Assembly (NCBI GenBank): GCA_963920575.1
Contig: OY986971.1
Coordinates: 1,984,001 to 2,048,000, forward strand
Origin: Narthecium ossifragum
Lineage: Eukaryota; Streptophyta; Magnoliopsida; Dioscoreales; Nartheciaceae
Direction of reading: 5' to 3'
DNA length: 64,000 nucleotides
Below, piece by piece: positions 55,763 to 64,000 of this stretch (positions are counted from its first letter, which is position 1; each line of letters opens with the position of its first letter). The notes below the pieces were generated by a model. It was given only the letters and a program-made list of their open reading frames with translations. It did no database searches and had not been told where the DNA came from. The position numbers were made by a program, and so were the translations under genes.

Positions 55763-57937
55763 TGTGAGGACATGCCCCTCCATCCCTGTGGCTTGCTGTT
55801 TACCCCAAGGGCAATTTGGGAAATTGCGCCTTGGTGGTCGTTTTACACTGGGTGTGCACACACAGACCTTATTTGGTGCTTATGTTGTTAGAAAGGTTAG
55901 GTGGACCCTGGTTCGGTAGTCCTGTGCTTGGGCTTGTGGCTCAGCCCAAGGTTGCTGTTTTGGGCAAGGGAAATCGATCTCCATGGCAATGAAGATCGAT
56001 CTCTCTGTGCCTAGTGGTCGCCGTTCTGAGCGAGGGAGATCGATCTCCATGGCCTTGAAGATCGATCTCTCTGTGCCTGGAAGTCTCTGTCGGTGGCATC
56101 CGAAGGACGGCCACCGCGGTGGCCGTCGCTTCCCCTGTCAGGGGAGGGAAGACTTTCCCTCCCCTCCCCCAGCTTTTCCCCGCCTTCGCCGGCTTTCCCC
56201 CGGCCTTACCCCCCCTTCCCCTCCTCCTTCCTTTCGGCTCCTTCTTCTCTTCTTCTTCCTCGCGGCTCTGCTTTCCCCTGTTCCGGCTGAGAGCTTTCGC
56301 TCGCCGTTCTTCCTCCTCCGGCCACCTCTCCGGGAGCTTGAAGGCTCGTTGAGTTCGTGGCAGGGCGAGGAAGGTCCTGGGGTAGGACTTGTGGGTCGAA
56401 GCTGCGTTGAAGAGGTAGGGTTCTTCTTCTAAGACTCCGGTTGCCTTTGGGTTTTGATATCCGGATTCGTTTTCCTTAGATCTCCGTGTATAGATGTTGG
56501 TTTTTGGTTTTGAAGCCTTGAGTAGCTTCGTGGCACTGAGATCTACCAGCCCACCTAGTTTGGTGAGGTATGGTGGCGGTTTCCAACGGTGTTCCTCGCC
56601 GTCCGGCCGCCGGCGCGACCCACGCATGATCGATCTCACGGGATGAGATCGATCTTGGTCGGGGTGGCCCAGCCCGCCCGAGCGAGAGCGATCTCCCTGG
56701 GAGGGAGATCAATCTCTTGGCGGCTGGTGCCTGTGCGGTTTGCGTCCACGTCACCACAAGATCGATCTTCATATGAGTGGAGATCGATCTCGTGGGGGTG
56801 ACCTGGACTGGTGCTCCTCGCCTCGAGGAAGATCGATCTCGCTGCTGTTGGAGATCGATCTCCTTCAGTGCAGGGAGGGTTTGTACTTGTTTAAATGCTG
56901 TTTTACCCGCGGGGCTTAGCATGCAAGTGGTTTTGACGGTTTTGCCCTCGGGGCTTGTCCTGTTATGGATCTTGCATGAATGCTTACCGCTTTGTGGTTG
57001 AACCGAGAGAGTGATGTCTCTCGGGTTGTGTAGAATAAATGGGCTGACGGTATGCCCTTACCGCTTTGTGGTGAACCGGGGGAGTCATGACCCTCGGGAG
57101 TGTTTAGTATAAATGGGCCGAAGGTGTGCCCTTGCTGTGTTGGTTGTTTATAGCTTTATCATATCTATCCTGCCCTGTTTTCCTGTGCATTAGGCATGCT
57201 AGGGTAGGTTGGGTGGGTTCGGCTCTGCTGCTTGGAGTACCGAGTGATGGTAGTCTTAACTTCGGTTGTTCCGCCAAGTGCGGAGATCTCGCTTGGAGAA
57301 GGGGGTCCTACTGGTTGCGTCGTGTCCACCCTGCGTCAGGGAATGTCGGAGTTGCCCACTCCTGAGCAGTGGAGTTATCGGAGATACGCACCTAGGACAG
57401 GAACCCTTCGGGTTATTGATGGGATTGTGGGATCCTTGGCAAGCCTCGGTATTTGGCATCAGAGTGTGTCCGGTTGCTTTACCCTTGTGTGTGTGGGAGT
57501 TGTAGAGTAGGACCCTGCTGAGCTGTTGCTCATGCCTACCTGGACTGTGTTTGTTGCAGGTGCAGGTGGCCGCTCTGTCCCAGTGTTACCCCCTCGGTCG
57601 TCTCGTGGCAGTGCTCCGGATCCTGACCATGTCTGAGGGTCAGAATGGGTTCGTCTGTGCGTTCGCGGAGACCCCGGTGGGTGGTGTGGCTTCTTTTTGG
57701 GGACTGTGATCCCTTGTAGCTTGTTGTTCTAAACCTTGTTAAATCTTTTTATTTCTGTTTTGTAATAAATTGTTAATAGTTGTTGTTTAGCTTGCTTCCG
57801 CTCTTTCTCTGTGCCGTCCAGCTGTTTCCGCCAGCTGGGCTTTAGTCTCAACTGTTTCCGCCAGTTGAGGCTGTAGTTGTAGGTTTCTCCCCCTCGCGCC
57901 CCCGGCCCGGTTGCGCTCTGCGGGTCGGGGCGCGACG
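55763..57937 (+). mobile_element. Solo LTR, family 2 (Gypsy Tekay/Del-like)
   Basis: TGTGAGGACATGCC start, GGGGCGCGACG end (CA mutated to CG), and TGTCA on both sides (55758-55762, 57938-57942). Same family as 12090-14664. TATAAATGGGCCGAAGGTG at about 57108. Eight or more GATCGATCTC palindromes lie at 55970-56070 and 56625-56865. Inserted in the 3' non-coding region of the SIRE-type element. Confidence 0.88.
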
Positions 57938-57942
57938 TGTCA

Positions 57943-59223
57943 CCTGCACATGCAGGACACAAGAATACCCGTGAAATGCATAGTGAAGATAAAATCAATT
58001 AAACATAACATATATATCAGTTCCCCCTCAAGTCAGCAACATTAAGCATAATATATATATATATTCAGCTCCCCCTCAAATCAGCAACATATTCAGCAAC
58101 ATATACCACGATATACTACTCCCCCTTTTTGTCACAGATTGACCAAAGGAGCACAAGAAATAATAAAATGAAGGAAAACTGGGAATAAAATCCAACACGG
58201 AAGACAGATATTGAGCAGAATAGTCCAAATCATGAGAGTTGCTAACTGAACATAGGAAAAAAATAGAATTCTCTTGAGTACAAGCCTTGTATGCAGTAAG
58301 AATAAACATTACCTCAACCAAATACTGAATCACTTTTCAATCATCACATAGACATAGTATGCATAAGAATAAATCGCCATAGGACAAAATACTCAGAAAA
58401 TTGATACATATAGTGGACAACCAGACATGAGTGTGTGTGTGTGATTTTCAAATACATAATGCAATGTCCACAACTACTTGAAAAATAAAAATTCGGGTTA
58501 TCGACCAGGGGATTGCAAGTAGATTATGGAGACCTCAACTAATAAGGACTTTAAACTCAAGCCAGAACCATTCATGATCAGTGTAAAAGGCCCCAATAGC
58601 ATTGTGACGGCTTCAGTTATGGGGAGGCAGCCTTCTCCCTTTTTTTTTCTTTTTGCCTTTTTTTTCCTTTCTTTCTTTTTTTTTTTTTTTGAATAACAAG
58701 TGAAGTGATCATTGCACATTCACACAATGGGAAGCTTCGCTCTCATTTCCCTGTAGCCTTTTTCACATACATATAGGGTTAGCCTTAACACATAACATTA
58801 GGGGCTTGTCTTGAGATTATCACCCCTACAAGTTTCAGTCCCCATAAAATGTGAACATAATAGGACGGACGATTTAAAATGATACAAGGAGGGTAACCCA
58901 ATTTTCTATCCTCAAGGTTGTGAGCAAGGCACTACATATAAAAGTTGTGCACTGAATTAAATATCATGAACTGAATGTCCAGAAAGTAAGTATCAAAATT
59001 AGAGTACCGCCATATGACCATCAATTCTACGCACATCTATCCTAAAGATGAGAAAAAGTATCCAGATACAAGGTATGTTTATCATTTATGCAAACACGAA
59101 GAGAGAAACGAGGTGCACATGAACCACACACAAAAGAAACTACTCACAGGAACATTAAAAACGCCAGAGACTAGGAAAAAATATTCAAGAAAACCTCCTA
59201 GTCTACATGAGAGTAAAGAAGAA
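57943..59223 (-). other. 3' non-coding region of the SIRE-type element
   Basis: No convincing ORF. Contains TTTGAGGGGGAGC (minus, about 58065-58080) and CTTGAGGGGGAAC (about 58020), decayed copies of the polypurine motif, and TTTGGTCAATCTGTGACAAA at about 58130. A T-rich run lies at 58640-58690. Confidence 0.6.
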
Positions 59224-62200
59224 TTACTCATAAGTGCAAACCCCTAATGACGTCCTAAGGTCTTCAAACCGGCGAACGTCGAGAGGTTTGGTAAAAAGAT
59301 CAGCAAGTTGTTTCTCGGTAGAGATATGATTAAGAACTATTACATTAGATTCAACCAAATCTCTAATAAAATGATGTCGTATGTCAATGTGTTTGGTCCG
59401 GGAATATTGAACAGGATTCTTAGAGATACTAATGGCACTCATGCTGTCACAAAACAAAGTCATAGTATCCTGTTTTAAACCATAGTAAGCAAGCATCTGT
59501 TTCATCCATAACAATTGAGTACAAGCACTACCAGCAGCAATATATTCAGATTCTGCAGTAGACAGAGAAATAGAATTCTGCTTCTTACTATGCCATGAAA
59601 CTAAATTGTTACCAACATAGAAGCAGCCCCCAGTAGTACTCTTCCTATCTTCAGCGCATCCAGCCCAGTCGGCATCAGAATAACCAGTAATCTCTGCAGT
59701 AGTGTCAGTAGAGAACAATATCCCAAAATTCACGGTTCCATGCACATATTTGATGATACGTTTGACAGCATGCAAATGTGACTCTTTGGGACATGATTGA
59801 AACCGTGCACACACACCAACACTAAAAGCAATGTCAGGTCGACTTGCAGTTAAGTATAAGAGGCTACCAATCATGCTTCTATATAGGGTTGGATCAATAT
59901 CAGTGCCAGAGCTATCCTTAGACACTTTAGAAGACGTACTCATGGGAGTTCTAGCATGCTTGGCAGATTCTAAACCAAATTTCTTAACTAGGTTTTTAGC
60001 GTACTTTGATTGTGAAATAAAAATCCCACCATCAAACTGTTTGACTTGAAGACCCAGGAAGTAATTTAATTCACCCATCATACTCATTTCAAATTGATCT
60101 TTCATACGATCATCAAACTCATGAGCCAAAGTATCAGAAGAAGAACCAAACACAATGTCATCAACATAGATTTGAGCAACAATAAAATCTTTGGCAGTAG
60201 TCTTAACAAAAAGAGTCCTGTCAACTCCCCCTCGAGAAAATTCGGATTCAAGCAGAAACTTAGTAAGCCTTTCATACCATGCTCTAGGAGCTTGTTTCAA
60301 TCCATATAAGGCTTTTTTCAGTTTATAAACATGATCGGGAAATTTAGGATCAGTGAAGCCTTTAGGTTGCTCAACATAAACTTCTTCTTTCAGAAACCCA
60401 TTTAAAAAAGCACTTTTAACATCCATCTGAAACAATTTAAACTTGAGATAACATGCAACAGCAAACAAAATGCGAATAAACTCAAGTCTAGCAACAGGTG
60501 CGAAAGTCTCATCGAAATCAATACCCTCAACCTGAGTATATCCCTGAGCTACAAGCCTAGCCTTGTTTCTAACTATGACGCCATGTTCATCAGTTTTATT
60601 TTTAAAAATCCACTTAGTGCCAATGATATTAACTTCAGAAGGTCTAGGCACAAGCATCCAAACATCATTACGCACAAATTGCTCAAGTTCTTCATGCATA
60701 GCATTCACCCAACAATCATCAGATAATGCTTCCTTAACATTTTTGGGCTCAAGTAAAGACGTATAACACACATAGTTTACCTCACTTGCAGTCTTACGTC
60801 TAGTATGCATGGAGTCAGTAATCTCACCAATAACCTGTGAAACTAGATGATGGAGCTTAATTCTAGCAGAAGGCTGGAGAGGTCCATACGAGTCAACAAG
60901 GGGTTCCTCTTCATTGTGTTCGGCACCGATAGTATCCTCGACAGTAAGCTCCTGCTCGGAGTCTATCACATCTGTATCTGTAGGAGATTTTATTGCAATA
61001 TCATCTGAGATAGAATCATGAGAAGTTAGATCATCTATGACTACATTAATAGACTCCATAATAGTAGAGGTGCGAGAATTGAAAACTCTATAGGCTCTAC
61101 TATTCAAAGAGTAACCCACAAATATTCCCTCATCGCTTCGGGAATCAAACTTACCAAGTTGCTCTCTATCCCTTAGGATGTAACATTTACTCCCAAAAAC
61201 TCGAAAATATTTAACATTGGGTTTCTTACCATACCACAACTCATATGAAGTCTTATTTGTGCCATGTCTAATGTAGGCCCTATTTGAGATATAGCAAGCT
61301 GTATTGACTGCTTCAGCCTATAGTCTCAAAGGAAGAGACTTTCCATGTATCATCACCCGCGCCATTTCCTGCAATACTCTATTTTTGCGTTCCACAACTC
61401 CATTCTGTTGTGGTGTATGAGGTGCTGAAAACTCTTGTTTGATGCCCTGAGTAGCACAAAAGTCAGCAAAGTCAGAATTTTCAAACTCTTTACCGTGGTC
61501 TGATCGAATCCTCTTGATTTCAGCAGCAGTTGGTCCTTTCTCTGTTTTTAGCCTCAAACATAAGTTTTTAAACACAGAGAATGCGTCAGATTTTTCTCTA
61601 ATAAAATCTACCCATGTAAATCTCGAGAAATCATCAACTGCAACAAATATATATTTCTTACCTCCCAAGCTTTCAGTACGTGTAGGACCCATCAAATCCA
61701 TATGTATGAGCTCTAAAGGCTGTGTGGTAGTAGAAGAATTCACCTTTTTATGTGCAGTTTTGATTTGTTTACCTTTCTGGCAAGGTCCACATATACTCTT
61801 TGGGGGAGAACCTAACTTAGGTATTCCTCTAACAATTTCACTATTAGACAACTTAGACAAATCCTGAAAGTTAATGTGTCCTAGACGATGATGCCAAAGA
61901 TCAAAATTATTTAATGTAGCAGAATTGCAAACAGGACCAGAAGATGCATAGATGCCATAACAATTATCAGATGTTCTCATTCCACTCATCAAAGTAGTTC
62001 CAAAATTCTTATAGATACTACACTCATCTTTAGTAAATAGAACTTTCAAACCAGAATCACATATCTGACTAATACTTATAAGATTAGCTTTTAAACCATC
62101 AACATAAAGCACATCTAAAAGGTCAGGCATGCCAGGTACATGAACAGTACCTTTACCAAGAATTTTGGAACACTTGCCATCACCAAATGTAACAATGCCA

Positions 62201-62451
62201 CTTCCATGTTTTTCAATGGATGTGAAAAGAGCTTTATTTCCACTCATATGTCTTGAACAACCACTGTCAAGATACCATACATTAGTATCATGGGTCTTCA
62301 AGGCAGTATGAACAACAAGAGCTCTAAGCTCCGATTTTCTAACCCATATGGTTTTAGTATTAAGTTTAGCAAGGGCATATTGTCTCTGTAGTGCAGCAGT
62401 GGTGTAATATCTGGTAAATTGAGGCCTAATATTAGCAGGATATCCATACAA
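59224..62451 (-). pseudogene. Copia pol: protease, integrase, reverse transcriptase, RNase H
   Basis: Protease WYLDSGCSRHMSG near 62265. Integrase with HRLGHINF (zinc site), MDLMGP, RSDHGKEF and NGVVERKNR supplying D, D, E. A single in-frame TAG at 61318-61320 after PLRL (TGG to TAG) separates this from [41 protein letters not shown]. RNase [30 protein letters not shown]. Ends TSLGVCTYE. All catalytic residues are present, so the element is young; the lone nonsense codon would block RT unless suppressed. Confidence 0.88.
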
Positions 62452-62517
62452 CCTATGGCAAAAGGGCCTAATGTGTCCAGATTTACCACAATAATGACAA
62501 GTCGATGAACGAGATTT

Positions 62518-64000
62518 TCAAATTTTACCTGCAACATCCTGAGGAATAGTAGCAGGAACAAATTTGGTAATACCTTGAGTATTGGAGGATGATGCGCCAG
62601 CATTATAACCAAGACCAAATTTTTCAGTGGTTACCCTTTGAGCTTTCAAGATTTCATCCAGCTTTTGGAAACCTGCATTCATCTTCTCAACAGATTGGTT
62701 AGTAGCATTGAGTTTTTCTTCAAGAGATTTAACATGAACACTAAGTTCAGTTTTTGCTTCTTCCGACTCTTGTAGATCCTTTTGACATTTTTCAAGTTCA
62801 ACACGAAGAGTGTCATTATTAGATTTTGCTTTAGCAAACTCACGTGCGATACTAACTCGTTCTTTCTCAGAAACTTTTAGCATGCTTTTCAATTCAGATC
62901 TAGATTTCTTCAACTCATCATACTTGTCAGCCAAGTCATTGTAAGCATTATTGACTTTTCTATATAGGGCACGAATAGTCTCAATATCTTTATCATCTAA
63001 ATCATCATCAGTCTCAGAATCAATGTCATCAATAGAACAATAAGCATTATTAATAATAGCAGGAAAAGCAGTAAAATTATTCGAATCATCATACTCATAC
63101 TCATCCTCATTAGAGTCAGAAGAATCAGTGTCATCCCAAGTAACTTTCAAAGCTTTACCTCTTTTGTCTTTGTTTCTAGTATCATTTTTACTAGGACAGT
63201 CCTTAGCAATGTGCCCCATTCCATGACACTCATAGCATCTCACTGTCTTAGCATGAGATTTCCTTTCAAACTTCCCATCAGTTTTTCTATCGTTAGAGCT
63301 TTTAGAAAATTCTCTCCTATTCTTGCCTTGATCTAGCACTAAGGTTTTTAGATTTTTCTTTCTCATAATCTCCTTAAGACGCTTGGTCAACAAAGCCATC
63401 TCCTCAGAACCACTAGAGTCACTATCAGAATCTCTATTAACCTTCAAAGCGAAATTTTTCTGTTTCCTTGGATGCTCAAAAGTAGTTTCATAAGTCTGTA
63501 ACGCACCAACTAGATCATCAACATCAATATTATCAATATCCCTACTTTCCTCAATAGCAGTAACCTTAGGTCTAAATCTTTCAGGTAGAGATCTCAAAAT
63601 CTTCCTAACAATTTTAGATTTTGACATAGGTTCACCAAGATTATGACAAGAATTAACAATATCACTCAACTTAGCATAAAATTGATCAAAAGTTTCATTC
63701 TCATCCATACGCAGAAGTTCAAAAGAAGTAATAAGACGCTGAAGCTTAGCAATTTTAACAGAAGAGGTACCCTCATGGGTAACTTCAAGTATGCGCCAGG
63801 CATCCCTAGCAACAGTACAGGTGGAAACTCTCCTAAACTCTTCAACTGTCAAAGCACTATGAATAGCATTCATTGCTTTATTGTTCCATCCACTCTCTTC
63901 CAATTCTTTCTTATCCCAGGAAGTAAATGGTTTAGGTCCAGTCACATCATCAATAGTAATAGTAGGGTGAGTCCAGCCAGACACAACAGACATCCAAACT
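62518..64000 (-). CDS. Copia gag polyprotein (SIRE type), N-terminus near the window edge
   Basis: UBN2-type gag (FDQFYAKLSDIVNSCHNLGE, RSLPERFRPKVTAIE), zinc knuckle CYECHGMGHIAKDC at about 63200-63240, acidic linker, then a coiled coil (about 62640-62980). It stops with TGA at 62518-62520 after VAGKI; the same frame goes on with a second knuckle CHYCGKSGHIRPFC into protease. The first Met in the window is at 63993, and the true start may lie beyond the edge. Confidence 0.85.
   Translation of the reverse strand, partial: VWMSVVSGWTHPTITIDDVTGPKPFTSWDKKELEESGWNNKAMNAIHSALTVEEFRRVSTCTVARDAWRILEVTHEGTSSVKIAKLQRLITSFELLRMDENETFDQFYAKLSDIVNSCHNLGEPMSKSKIVRKILRSLPERFRPKVTAIEESRDIDNIDVDDLVGALQTYETTFEHPRKQKNFALKVNRDSDSDSSGSEEMALLTKRLKEIMRKKNLKTLVLDQGKNRREFSKSSNDRKTDGKFERKSHAKTVRCYECHGMGHIAKDCPSKNDTRNKDKRGKALKVTWDDTDSSDSNEDEYEYDDSNNFTAFPAIINNAYCSIDDIDSETDDDLDDKDIETIRALYRKVNNAYNDLADKYDELKKSRSELKSMLKVSEKERVSIAREFAKAKSNNDTLRVELEKCQKDLQESEEAKTELSVHVKSLEEKLNATNQSVEKMNAGFQKLDEILKAQRVTTEKFGLGYNAGASSSNTQGITKFVPATIPQDVAGKI

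Larger units (their letters stand above)
54421..64000 (-). mobile_element. SIRE-type Copia retrotransposon, 3' part
   Basis: Minus-strand order gag, protease, integrase, RT, RNase H, non-coding 3' region, polypurine tract, 3' LTR. The 5' end and 5' LTR lie beyond the window. Long acidic gag with TWDDTDSSDSNEDE and a 1.4-kb non-coding stretch before the LTR are SIRE/Maximus traits. A 2175-bp solo LTR is inserted near the 3' end. Confidence 0.85.

Noticed and set aside
55941..56639. 232-residue minus frame
   Set aside because: Inside a solo LTR whose sense strand is plus; repeats of EIDLHGDRS come from the GATCGATCTC palindromes.
1..64000. tRNA or rRNA genes
   Set aside because: I found no cloverleaf with A and B boxes and no rRNA-like conserved stretch; TGGTATCAGAGC motifs are primer-binding sites, not tRNAs.

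Overview
This window is plant nuclear DNA: an intron-containing gene, an intronless type I MADS-box gene, and a dense, nested set of plant transposons (SIRE-type Copia, L1-type LINEs with a C-terminal RNase H, solo LTRs, Mutator-like elements with 9-bp target duplications, Harbinger-like MITEs). The captured gene fragments have very GC-rich third codon positions, which favours a monocot; a commelinid such as pineapple is only a guess.

Layout. 0-7 kb: LTR and MITE debris, a 0.9-kb hairpin Mutator-type element (2092-2982), an AGL80-like MADS gene (4120-4764, minus) and a second copy of its promoter with no gene attached (6062-6251). 7.1-16.9 kb: one very large foldback element whose two arms carry inverted copies of a BAM/CLV1-type LRR receptor kinase fragment. 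It was later hit by three LTR elements (now solo LTRs with 5-bp target duplications) and one MITE; the undamaged arm supplies empty sites. 17.2-23.7 kb: a 67-codon basic peptide gene, then a six-exon gene for an 828-residue PHD finger plus telobox-Myb protein. 24.7-32.7 kb: two diverged tandem copies of a unit that ends in a related small peptide gene. 34.1-37.4 kb: a decayed LINE hit by an LTR. 38.2-41.8 kb: tandem arrays and three more copies of the small peptide gene. 42.2-45.1 kb: a Pack-MULE carrying DUF3537 and 4CL fragments, adjoining a palindrome-rich MITE. 46.1-54.4 kb: a nearly full-length LINE whose RNase H domain is split by a second Pack-MULE carrying an HD-Zip homeobox fragment. 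54.4-64 kb: the 3' LTR, pol and gag of a SIRE-type Copia element on the minus strand, with another solo LTR inserted near its 3' end.

The main novelty candidate is a six-member, same-strand cluster of 55-76 residue basic proteins sharing a [H/R]P[R/S]YVPxRGxVL core followed by an amphipathic helix and SLxG. They have no signal peptide or conserved cysteines, and I cannot assign them to a named family. The second is the set of gene-capturing Mutator-type and foldback elements, which hold pieces of at least four host gene families, one of them in hairpin form.
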